Source: Paramacrobiotus metropolitanus (Eukaryota; Tardigrada; Eutardigrada; Parachela; Macrobiotidae). Taken from it: 64,000 nucleotides of DNA. Both the position numbers and the translations under genes were made by a program. Below, piece after piece: positions 39,291 through 49,496 of this stretch (position 1 is the stretch's first letter; each line of letters opens with the position of its first letter). The stretch covers positions 1,178,001-1,242,000 of the forward strand of contig NW_026570248.1 of NCBI RefSeq assembly GCF_019649055.1, in the 5' to 3' direction. Below the pieces are notes generated by a model. It saw only the letters and a program-made list of their open reading frames with translations, did not search any database and was not told where the DNA came from.

Positions 39291-39950
39291 AACGAAGAAA
39301 TCTGTGTTGAAATCCAGTGTTCACTTTATACATAATACATTCCAGTTTAACCATCCATTTGTGGAATCCAAAAGTGATTAATTAACAAAGTCAACGAAAC
39401 CGTTCATCGTTCTGAAATTAAAATGATTTTTCTCAAATTTCATGCAAACATCACTCCGGCAGTGGTATCCGGCTTTCAAATCTAAAATCTCGACTGATGT
39501 CGAAATCAAAACAAATGGTAGCAACCCCCTCGAAAGGTATTTACGTTGGTTGCAAGTGTTCTTCCCAAAATTTCTTCCCAAACGTATCTGTACATACAGC
39601 ATACGCCATACATTGTACGTATTAAGATCTTCTTTAACGATAAAATATACTGTACAGTCTGTACTTATCTATAATATTATAACCCTTTATTAGATTTACA
39701 TCTTGAAGGCTGAAGTATTTGAATTATTATTTCAGTGATATTCGTGATTCTTTCGTGGTGAGTATCGGAAAAACCTATAGAAGTTTTCTGTCATCTGCCA
39801 TTAGCATAACTGGAAGATTGTGAAAGCGGAAAAGTTAATGTGGTTATTGTGAGTGTTACGCAGTTACTGTTAAGTATCTCGCTTTAAGTGTACTGTAGAA
39901 GTATTGATGCTGGTTTTAATCTAAGCGTGGTCTTCGCCTCATTTATACAG
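39291..39950. promoter_or_regulatory. Divergent upstream region, SLC25A26 / KXD1
   Basis: Roughly 600 bases separate the SLC25A26 ATG (-) from the first recognised KXD1 exon (+). It should hold both promoters and the 5' exon of KXD1. No TATA or other core element is obvious. Confidence 0.35.
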
Positions 39951-40373
39951 AGAATCCAAGTTGAAAACCCCGCTAGCAAACTGGATTCCCAAACCGAAGT
40001 GCCTTCGGAAACTGCATCCGCCAGCAGTATGTCTTCCCCGAGCACCAGCTCCAGCATTGCACCTGAAGGTTGGCTGGATGATAGAATGCTGAATGCAGTG
40101 CTGCATGATCAGCGTGAAATGCTGGCCAAACTGGAGAAGGCCAACGAAACCCTGGACACGTGCAACACCTTGAGCCATCAGCGTATCGACGCGTACGCTA
40201 CTGACTTCAAACACCACGTCAAGCTCTTATTGGAAATGAAGAAAGATCTCGAGTCATTGTATAAACGGTTAAGAATTGTCCAAACCAAAGTCTCCAAACT
40301 GTATCCAGCTAACTACGCGGATGCAGTCAGTAAAGCGGAAATGCACGAAATAGAGGAAGACGAGAATGACTGA
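39951..40373 (+). CDS. KXD1: KxDL motif-containing protein 1 (BORC subunit)
   Basis: Subunit of the BORC complex that positions lysosomes via ARL8. The exon opens at an acceptor (TTTATACAG) and runs to TGA at 40371-40373. After a Ser/Pro/Thr-rich N-terminal segment, the conserved coiled coil reads MLNAVLHDQREMLAKLEKAN, then LSHQRIDAYATDFKHHVKLL, then EMKKDLESLYKRLR, which contains the family KxDL motif (KKDL). It ends in an acidic tail (EIEEDEND), as in the vertebrate protein. The frame stays open upstream to 39888 but without an ATG, so translation begins either in an unplaced 5' exon or at the ATG 40029-40031. Confidence 0.88.
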   Translation, partial: RIQVENPASKLDSQTEVPSETASASSMSSPSTSSSIAPEGWLDDRMLNAVLHDQREMLAKLEKANETLDTCNTLSHQRIDAYATDFKHHVKLLLEMKKDLESLYKRLRIVQTKVSKLYPANYADAVSKAEMHEIEEDEND

Positions 40374-41790
40374 TTTTAATTACATTTTGGCCGTCCTGGA
40401 ATTTTGTACGCGCAGTCTGTTGTTTCCGTTTTCCTGGATGTTCATGACCTGCAGTTTGGATTTTGTTTGGTTTTATGCGTCCATTTGCAGTTGATTTGCA
40501 ACCATATTGATCTCGTCACAGTTTCTGTTTTTGTTTAAGTTTCATTTTTTAGATTAACTTTTCAACTGTAAAGTCATTTTTCGTTTGCCATGATACCGGT
40601 ATCCATAATTTTTATAAACCTAATTTTACCCGTGACGCGTTATTTCCATTTTGGCAGTTTAATTTCCAATTTGTTGTTGTGTATCGGGTTTTCACAATCA
40701 GTGTAAAGTACCCTATAAGAAAGAAGTACAGTATCAATGGATAATTGTATAATCTGGTCGTTTCGCTTAGAATATTTCTGTTTCACCACCACTTGTTTCA
40801 AATTGACGTCGACAACTTGACATTAATTAACTTTTAAATAGCTAAAGTACGAGACTACGAGTACAGTAAAAAAATCATTTGTGTCGTGACACCTTGTTAG
40901 TTTTAAAAACTGCTGAAGTTTTCTGTAATTTCTATTAGGCTGGCTTGTTAATTTAATTTAACTTATATCAGTGAGGGTAAAAAAATAGCATGACAACTAG
41001 TAGACCCCCTGCGCGAAACTGCGCGGAATAAATCAGTGGTAGATTAAAATGCAAAAATATATAAGCTCATCGTTATTCATGACTTCTAAGATACGTACAT
41101 TTGTCAAATTCAGATATATTCTACGCTTCGTTGGATTCATTCATGCTTCAGAAATTTAAAATTTAAAATTTTGCATAATTCAAAATAAGGTGCTGCTGCT
41201 GTACTCGTAGTCGTAGCTGGGTTCACTGTTTTACCGAAAATTCTATTTTGATCTTTCTGTGTTAACATTTTCCCGTTCGGTACACTGCAGAGAAAACCGT
41301 AATATACTTCAAAACTTGCCGTTTATACAATATGTGCTGTTTTATAGAAGTTCCTTTGAGTATTTTTCTTTATCAGTCTGCTATTTGAATTGTAAAATAT
41401 TGCCCGTTGTTATGTATTAGAATTTTGGCCAGCCAGTGCAGCCACACTTATCAAGTCATTAACATACTTCCAGTCATGGGTTTTTTTAAATTTCAGTTTG
41501 TCCGGTAACAATGCGCAGATCGCAGCACTCACGACGCAGTGTCTGATTGTGTCTCGCTTATTATTTTATGACTCGTATGAGTCCTATCTGTATTCAGTGT
41601 ATTGTACCGGAGCTCGGGGTCACCTGCGGCTTCGCCTTCTGTTACAATAGCGTCGTTTCACAAATTCACAATAGCGTCGTGAATAATATTTAAATTAACT
41701 AATTAATTAATTAATAATAATCATTAAATTTCACAGCAGCGTCGTGAATAATTTGCACTTCCGCTACTTTAGCACCACTGTTCTAACACA

Positions 41791-41843
41791 ACCGCGTAAA
41801 ATCCATACTACGGTGCCACCGTAGTAATGGATTCTCACGCGGT
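41791..41843. repeat. 53-bp near-perfect inverted repeat
   Basis: Arms starting ACCGCGT and ending ACGCGGT fold back almost completely: ACCGCGT, AATCCAT and ACTACGGTG each find their complement, with only a 2-3-base bulge and a single-T bulge. Centre ACGGTGCCACCGT leaves almost no loop, so it favours a cruciform or a fossil terminal-inverted-repeat element over a microRNA hairpin. Confidence 0.7.
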
Positions 41844-42144
41844 CTGTACGTAAAAGCAACGGCAACCAACGGCAAAAAAACACAGCCGTACTTTGCTATT
41901 GCTTTATTCGGCTAGTTGTTTCGAAAACGGCTCGGTTTACATGTTCAGCAATGCATTAATCAGGTGACAGACAGAACATTCTGTGCAAAGTACGGTAATT
42001 CATTCACGCAGAGTTACAATGGAGGCTATAACACTGCCAAAGACAGATCGTATGCAGCAGCTCGCAAACGCGAGCGCCAGCTTTATTTTAACGCGCATCG
42101 GCGCTAACCGGCTCGGGCAGAGCAAGACGTTCAACAGAACCAGA

Positions 42145-42501
42145 CTAAGAGAATTCTAAACAGGTAGACAGCAAGCACATCTCTAGGGAAGGCGCCAATC
42201 CTCTGCTTCGACTGATCTCCTGTCTACTTCCATTTGGCACGATTGGTGCTGCGGACATCACAGGCCTTTCAGTCCAAGCCGTTACTGAGTAGCCAGGGTG
42301 GTATTGTGATCCTCCATCTCCGTGCCCGTCTCCTTGGTGGTATTGCTGCCTCAGCCAAGCACTTCGCACACAGGCCTTGCGGGCCGTGCACTCGCAGCCT
42401 GAACTCAGAGTGGTCACCCATCTAAGTCCAAACCGCGCTCGATGTAGACTATCTTTCAAAACCCGAAGGTTTATCCATCTAGCCACAACGAGTGTGCTCA
42501 T
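42145..42501 (-). CDS. Hypothetical frame in GC-rich block
   Basis: An open frame of 118 codons in a locally GC-rich segment. No domain is recognised; a second minus-strand frame with an ATG after a CTTAG acceptor-like site overlaps it (begins MGDHSEFRLRVHGPQG). At most one of them is real. No splice partners were found. Confidence 0.15.
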   Translation of the reverse strand: MSTLVVARWINLRVLKDSLHRARFGLRWVTTLSSGCECTARKACVRSAWLRQQYHQGDGHGDGGSQYHPGYSVTAWTERPVMSAAPIVPNGSRQEISRSRGLAPSLEMCLLSTCLEFS

Positions 42502-43520
42502 AACGGCACGCGCACCCGACCTTGGAGGCGCTACAATAAAGGAGCTCGAACAACTGCGGAGGACAGCTACTTAAAAAACTGGGTTTGCACTTTGCAGCTG
42601 TTCCGTACTCGCGGACTGCTTTGCCTGATCTTTCTGACGTCTTCAGCTCTAACTGTCTTGCAAACAAAAATTTCTGGTAAAAAATATGTAAACCACGGCT
42701 ATAAGGTGATACATGTCATTACATAAGCACACCCATTCGAAGAAGAGCTTGAAGAACGGCGTTTCAGCTGTCGACTCAAGACAGTGGTGGGGTGGTCGAT
42801 TTAGCAGTGGTGGGTTCCTCACTTTTCCATAGACTTTGTATGTTAGCTTTTCTTAAACTTTTCTTTTAAACTTTACATTTTTCTCAAAACTGATTCTTGT
42901 CGCGCCATCTGCAAACCTGGCGCTATCGAATGATATATAGACACCCAAGTTTCGTTAAGCGTTTCGCTCAGAAAAGGAGCTTTGTATGGAATTCGCTAAG
43001 GCTTATTTTATTAATATATAGAGATAGTAGCTGTATCAGAACATTAATTACATAATTATTAGTGTGTAGCGGTGCTGCTTTATGCATAACATACAGAATC
43101 GTCATCTACATCAGATCGAAAATGTTAATGGTCATATTTCACTGTCACCTGATGATCATCTACTTACAATTAACCTTACAGTTAGCAGCAACCCATGAAA
43201 CTCTCAACCAAAAAAATAAATAAAACAAATAAACAATAAGACTTGCTAAACGCTACACAGTATTAAAACGAGAGAACTAAAATTATAACATCCCACCAGT
43301 AGCAACAGCAGACACACATATTTTTAAACCAAATCACAGCATTATAAGTCCACACACTACACATTAACCAATTTAAATCCACCGAACAGATACCGTTCGC
43401 TTACAAAATCATCTCAGCCACGCCATTGTTGGAAATGCCATAACAGCAAATCTTCGTTATGAATATGTCGGATTTTCAGAGCTGCCGGAATGTATTACCA
43501 TCTCACAATTTCAAGGAACT

Positions 43521-45300
43521 TTATTCCGATGGAACGGACAATAACTTGGAAGTTTTCGGATCATCAAATCGATCCGGCGTTTTAATTCCAACCAGCATAG
43601 AAATACCCAGAGCCAGAATCAGTGCCATGATCAAGCCTGTCACCGTCGCCATCCATAAAGGAATCGTGAAAGCGTATTCACACGGTTGGAAAAATGTAGC
43701 GTCACCAAAGACGGAAGCATTATTGGTGGCGTTAAGGAACGGTTTGAGCTATGAAAACAAGCATAAGACGATTCTAAACTGGTACACGCAAAATAACGAT
43801 TCCATGCAAATTCGCAAGCAGTAAAGGATGTCATTGCAAAATAACGATTCCATGCAAATTCGCAAGCAGTAAAGGATGTCATTACACGCAGGTGTACTAA
43901 ATAGCAGCAGCTGTAAATTGTTTAACCAAAATCACTCGCGTTTCCATAAATTCCTAATCAAAACCACTTACGATTATCTGGGGAAACTGTAGTCCTGCCA
44001 TTTGTTCACCATAATCGGAGGTAAAAGCATACTGATCCTGGCAAAGATAAGCGTACCCGCGATCGCCAAAAGTATCCTGCGGGCGCAGATCCCAGTTATT
44101 CGTCTGGGTACCGTTTACACCATCGAATGTCGCCTTCAAGGTTATGTTCGTAATCCACCAATAGAAACTGTCATGTGCGAAGTCGAACCTGCAAAACAGC
44201 TTCCCATAGTGGACTAAAACAATTAATTAACGGAGTTGTAATAACAAAATTATTGAATGTTATACCAACCGAAATGTAGCCTGCTTTGTAGATGCATTTG
44301 ATTGAATGCCGGATACATCCACGACAAAACTGAAAACAACGAGAAGCAAATGAGCACAGCAGAGTATAAAAGGTGTTAAAAATGGGCCAGGAGTGGTAAA
44401 AAAATTAATTTAAAGCTTCCTAATTTCTATGCATTATGCACACGGTTTACACCGCATTCCACAACACTGACACCAAACAATACTGTAGCCGTACAAATGA
44501 GATCTGTAGTGAAGATGTACATCTGTGCTAGTTCAACCGGAAACATCTGAATGTGTACTTGTACCGTTGTACGAGATGACCAGTTCTAACGTGGATTTTC
44601 TAGACTTCTGAGATTGTCTGAATGTCCTAAAATGATTCTTGCTCTTGCCCTTGCCCTTGCTCTTCCCCAATGACTTTTCAGCTGATTAAAAATGTTTGTG
44701 CACTTTGACAATCGCGCCGGTATCGGTTAACATGTTCGCAATTGCATAACTGACTTTTGGGTAATTCGCTAACTCGTAACATCGCCGACGAACCATCAAA
44801 CCTCGTTTTATCGTGGTACGGGTGTGTAACCCACTCCACTAGTGGCAGCTTAGAAGTTGCCGTTGCAATACTTACAAAGCTGTGCCATTGTTATCTTCGC
44901 TCGGGCATCCAGATTCTGTTAGAGTGATTGTAGAATTTTCAGCAAAAATCTCATCATCAACCTCCCACTTCGACCTGACATCATGTGGGCCATAAACTTG
45001 AATCTGAATGGGATTAGATGTTTCCATTCGAACACACGGTGTAGTAAATATTAAAGTCGTCCCATTCCCAAATACTCCAGTTCTCGGTTTAATCGGCGTT
45101 CCTGTTGCTCTTCTTTCTCTTGATAGGAGTTCTTCTTTTGCTTCCGAAACCGACTGAAAAAAGTTACAACTTCAAAAATTTATCTATCATACGGTTTGGA
45201 TTTCAGAATCAGCAGAACGCAGAACGCAAACCTGTATCCTAACGGCAACCGAAAAAGCACATGACACTGTCAAAACCGACAGAACGTGTAAGTAAAGCAT
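43521..45300 (-). CDS. ATP6AP1: V-ATPase accessory subunit Ac45, short form
   Basis: Type I membrane protein that assists V-ATPase assembly and trafficking. Exons 45300-45232, 45153-44876, 44329-44270, 44188-43972 and 43748-43521 join in phase to 283 residues. A signal peptide (LYLHVLSVLTVSCAFSVAV) is followed almost at once by a furin-type site RERR, then the Ac45 lumenal domain with several N-glycosylation sequons (GNGTT, NSTIT, NNGTA, NITLK, NATNNAS) and paired cysteines. The single membrane helix (MATVTGLIMALILALGISML) and the cytosolic tail with DRFDDPK, a family hallmark, end the protein. Vertebrate Ac45 is about 470 residues with a large N-terminal domain cut off at a furin site; that domain is missing here. 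The upstream exon starts at a good ATG with no sign of further exons. Confidence 0.9.
43788..43883. repeat. 48-bp perfect tandem duplication in an Ac45 intron
   Basis: Two identical adjacent 48-base copies (43788-43835 and 43836-43883) inside the intron 43749-43971. Perfect identity implies a recent duplication or an assembly artefact. Confidence 0.9.
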
Positions 45301-45889
45301 TGTATGCGATGAAATAAAACCAAAATGCAAGGGGAAACAATTCGTTTGGAGCAGAATAAAAGATAACAACGGGATGTAAATCCAGAAAGTCAGGAAGGAA
45401 GAATCTGGAAGATTATCATTTATTCACTCACATGATGTGGGCGAACAAGGATGAGTATCGTGCACTAAAAAGTAAAGCATGTATTAAGTAGCACAGCAGT
45501 AGAGGCAGTTAATAGCTGGCCCTGGCGGCATCAGATTCGCCCCAATCGGAGCTGATTGAATTTAGTGTTTTTTGTTGCTGGATGGATGTTTACCAGTTTT
45601 ATAAAATTAAATTTAATGCTCTATGCTTCTAGGGTTACTATCTGCGGCATGGGATTATTGGGATGATTAACGGAAGCTGCACAATTGCACATTCCCTTGT
45701 TGCGGTTAAGGCCCCACGCCTTTGCTTGTACTACGGACAAAAAGCGTGCACAAATTTGTAGCTGAGAAAAGCAGATTGACGTGAGCAGTGAGCATTTTAA
45801 TTACTACCATCCCTGGCAAAAAGCTTTGTGATTTTAGAAGTCGTTATCCTGGATCTTCTCTTTTGGAAGTTTTCTGCTTGACCGCTGCA
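45301..45889. promoter_or_regulatory. Divergent upstream region, Ac45 / ST7
   Basis: About 590 bases between the Ac45 ATG (-) and the tentative ST7 ATG (+). It should contain both promoters, and possibly a missing ST7 N-terminal exon. No clear core element. Confidence 0.35.
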
Positions 45890-48881
45890 ATGTTCAATCT
45901 TATTTTTTGTAAGTAAAGAAGTTAACGATCATTCGCGGATTCATTCATCGTCGTTTCCGTTCCCGTAGACAATGTATGACAATTGTAAAACTGAATTGAC
46001 CATTGTTTCCATGTCCTTGCAGCCACGTTGTTTATGAACTCGCTGACTCCGAAATTTTATGTTGCTCTGACCGGAACATCCTCCTTGGTGTCTGGATTAA
46101 TTCTGGTAAGACACGCTGTCAGATGAGATTTTTATTAACCATTGTATTTGGCAGAACAGTTTTGATAATGGAAATACTTTGAATTCTTCCCTTAGATTTT
46201 TGAATGGTGGTATTACAAGAAATATGGCATATCTTTTCTCGAACAATTATCTATAACTCATTTGACCCCCTGGTTCGGCGGGAATGGAAATACCAATGGA
46301 ACGGAGAGCGAAACATCGTCATCTGGAGAAAGTCCGCAACAAGGTTGGCGACGCCGCAGCTGCGACGCTATCGTTCCATTTCTGATTGATTTTCAAGTTT
46401 TCTGGATTCCCTTGTAGAAGTCCAGGTTACGGAAAATCCTTTCAAATTGTTCCGTGGACCGGAATACAGCCGGTTTTTTAAATTACGAGGTAATTATTAC
46501 GCGATATGCTGCGGTCTGGTGTGTTGTGTTCAGACTTCTGGTTGGGTATTTCATTTTGTTTCCTACAGTTTAACTATTTTCGTTGTTATTTTATCAGCTG
46601 GAAATGTTACATATTGCTGTTTATACCTTTGCGTTTATGTAGACCTGTAGGTTATGGAAACATGTCATTTACGGGACGTTTCAATTTATGCCGCACTGTG
46701 TACTATAATTTATTTGCAGGAAAGGAGCCGCTGACGTTTTACGACATGAATTTGTCCGCTCAGGAACACCAGAATTTGTTCCCATTGGAAGTGTATTCTT
46801 CTAAGGAGGATTTTGACAGTGAGCTGATGCGTCCTGTTTCTTTATCTGTTGATAATTACCTGTAATATGGTGGCCGAATTGTCTGCAGCTATGCAAAGAG
46901 CGTGGCGTGAGCGTGATTCAGCCTTGAGGGTATCGATTGCCGAAGAGTTATTGCAAAGAACTCCAGAGTAATTCCTTTTGCTCATCTTAATCGCGGTGTA
47001 TTATTATCTCCGGCCAACCACGAGTCTTTTATTTTCTGCAGCTGTGTACCGGCGCTGGTGCTGCTGGGAGAGGAAGGAACTACGACAATCATCGAAACGG
47101 AAAGCCGCTTCCGTGACGCATTACGGGTTATGGAAAGTCACCTAGCCAAACGAAGGAACGGACTGGTGGCTTACGATGAAGAGGCGCACGGTAGCGCATT
47201 GCTTCGCTTATCCTTATGATCACTTTTCACCGGTGTGCATTTCAGCTCGTGAAACGGAAATCTCTTTCTACGTGCGCCGGCGTCTAGCCATGTGTTTTCG
47301 TAAACTGCGCAAATTCAAAGAAGCTGTGAAAATTATGAAAGATGTAAGCTGGATTGCTACATTACTACCTTTGCTCCTTTATTGCTGCGATCGATGACTG
47401 TTGTCATCTCGGTTGTTCCCTGATCGCCAATCGATATTGCCATATGGATCACTGTTCCTCTAATTACTGTGTGGTTTTCAGCTGCTGAAAGAATTCCCCT
47501 TAATTATGGATATCCATGAAAATCTGGTGGAATGTTTGTTGGAAATGAAAGCATATGCGGACGTTCAGGCCGTAATGGCTAAATATGACGGTGAGGGAAT
47601 TGTGCCGATTATTCGTCAGCAGTTACGATGACGTGTTTTTATGGGATGCAGATGTGAATTTACCCAAGTCCGCAACGATAGTTTACACTGCGGCGCTGCT
47701 GAAATGCCGGTGTGTGGGAGAAAGGTGAGTAACCGAACAGCTGCAGATTCAGATACATCTCCGGGTACTGGATATTACCGTTACTGATGTTAATACCGGC
47801 ACTGATCATCACGTATTTTTATTTTTGAAGGTTTTCTCCAGATTTAGTGTCTAAACGAGGGATTTCAGCGGTAGAGTTGAATGCCATAGAGGCGATTCAC
47901 CGTGCAGTGGAATTTAATCCTCACGTTCCTAAAGTACTGGTGTTAATGTTTCGAACGGTTACTTTAAGGCGCGGAACTGAACAAATGTGATATTTTAGTA
48001 TCTCCTGGAAGAAAAAACACTGATTCTTCCTCCTGAACATATTGTCCGACGCGGAGACAGCGAGGCACTGGCTTACGCTTTCTTCAACTTGGACCACTGG
48101 AAGGATATTGAAGGTGCCCTGAAAATCCTACATATGACATGGGAAGGAAGTATGTGCATAATAGTTATTTGTTGATGGTATTCGCAGACTGGCCGGCATT
48201 CACGAATGTAGAGACAAATTTAAAATTCTTTTAGTTATTAACTTATTATAACGTCAATTTGCCGAATTATATCAACTCCGATGTTTTCCATAGTTGTTAT
48301 TTTAATCTGAACTCGTGAAATTTGCTACTTGCTATTTGATTATCTGCGTATTTTAGCGTTTCGCGCATTACCTTACCCCTTGGAAAAAGGACATTATTTT
48401 CATCCTTATCCTTCTGGAATGGAAGCAGCAGAACGTGAGCTTCTGCCTGTTTTCCACGATGTATCGGTCTATCCTCAGAAAGAAGTTCCTTTTTTTATCA
48501 CATTTACGGCTGCTCTTTGCTGCATCATGGCTATGTTAGCGGTCCTGACCCATGCCTATCCCGAATTTATGACGCAACTGGCTCGCACGGTAAGGGTAAT
48601 CAAGCATTTCTTACGATTAAGTATAGCGCTCTTCAAGTACCTACAAAAACGCTCTTAACTGTCATCGTATTTGTGGTAGTAGATTTACTTAGAAAGATAT
48701 TGTTCGGTTACGTACAGTATGCCAAAAGTAGTTGTCGCACCTACAGTGTTTGACAGAATAATTGAGCTAACTGCATCCGTTTTAGTTGATCGTCTACATT
48801 ACTCTCCCTGTAAATTTTTTGGTGGAGAAACTGGAGGCTGTTATTCCTCCGCAACTCATGCAAAATTTGGCTAGAATCTGA
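45890..48881 (+). CDS. ST7: Suppressor of tumorigenicity 7 (ST7) protein
   Basis: Multi-pass membrane protein with a TPR-like helical region; its biochemical role is poorly defined. Fourteen exons join in phase: 45890-45908 (tentative), 46023-46105, 46196-46343, 46418-46489, 46720-46830, 46889-46967, 47042-47190, 47246-47343, 47482-47590, 47652-47724, 47831-47933, 47999-48149, 48357-48589, 48787-48881. Near-identical family blocks include [89 protein letters not shown] and [13 protein letters not shown]. Two C-terminal membrane helices are at [20 protein letters not shown] and [13 protein letters not shown]. The first exon is chosen on phase alone; vertebrate ST7 has an extra N-terminal membrane segment that I could not find, so the start may be further upstream. 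AATAAA at 49290. Confidence 0.93.
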
Positions 48882-49496
48882 TGCGAAGTGAGGTTGCACC
48901 TTGTAACTGCCGTGATGCGAAGTTGATTCTCCGTATTACATGTTAGTTCTTATATTTTAAACCGCCGCTTGTCGTTTACTTGGTGTACTGTACACTATGC
49001 GGACTTCCCGTTTGATGGGTTTGAACGGTCCAGATTTTCTGTAATTGTTACCATGTTCTTTTGGAGCTTTATTGTCCGTTGTATGAGTTTTTAATGTATC
49101 AAAATGTTGTCCTTGACTCCCAGTTGGTGTTAGTGATGCAGCAGCTCACTAATCAATCACGCTAATTTGAAGCAACTTTATTACTTCTGATGTACAAGCC
49201 TGTTGAATTTTTATGTAGAATGAATGATCTTGAACCTGTCTTATACATGAAAATAATGTTTTTCGTGTGCTGGAAAAAATTATGCAAGTAATAAAAGAAC
49301 TCAGCTACACTGGTTTTACATTCATAATACGAATTATTGGTTCACATTGAAATTACAGCAGCGCACGAACAATTCCGAAATTATTCTTCATCACAACGCT
49401 TTGGCATTCTAAGGAAAAATAAAAGAATAAAAACCACGGAACAAAAAAATACTGCTAAATTGCTGACCATGAATTCCGTATGGCAAAATTGAAAAT
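48882..49496. other. Convergent 3' region of ST7 and TLCD1/2
   Basis: 3' UTR space; AATAAA on + at 49290-49295 fits the ST7 transcript. Nothing else seen. Confidence 0.5.

Larger units (their letters stand above)
40374..43520. other. Intergenic between KXD1 and Ac45 3' ends
   Basis: Mostly AT-rich. It contains imperfect CACAATAGCGTCGT repeats at 41640-41755, a near-perfect inverted repeat at 41791-41843, and a GC-richer block at about 41990-42660 that is open on both strands for 60-118 codons. Within the latter, the minus strand 42501-42145 and a minus-strand ATG frame near 42425 look protein-like, but neither matches a family I know. Confidence 0.4.

Noticed and set aside
43459-43824. 121-codon plus-strand frame
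   Set aside because: Opposite the Ac45 membrane helix and DRFDDPK exon, which has clear homology on the minus strand.
47161-47250. Apparent frameshift in ST7 after EEAHG
   Set aside because: A 55-base GT-AG intron (47191-47245) resolves it in phase, so no error is needed.
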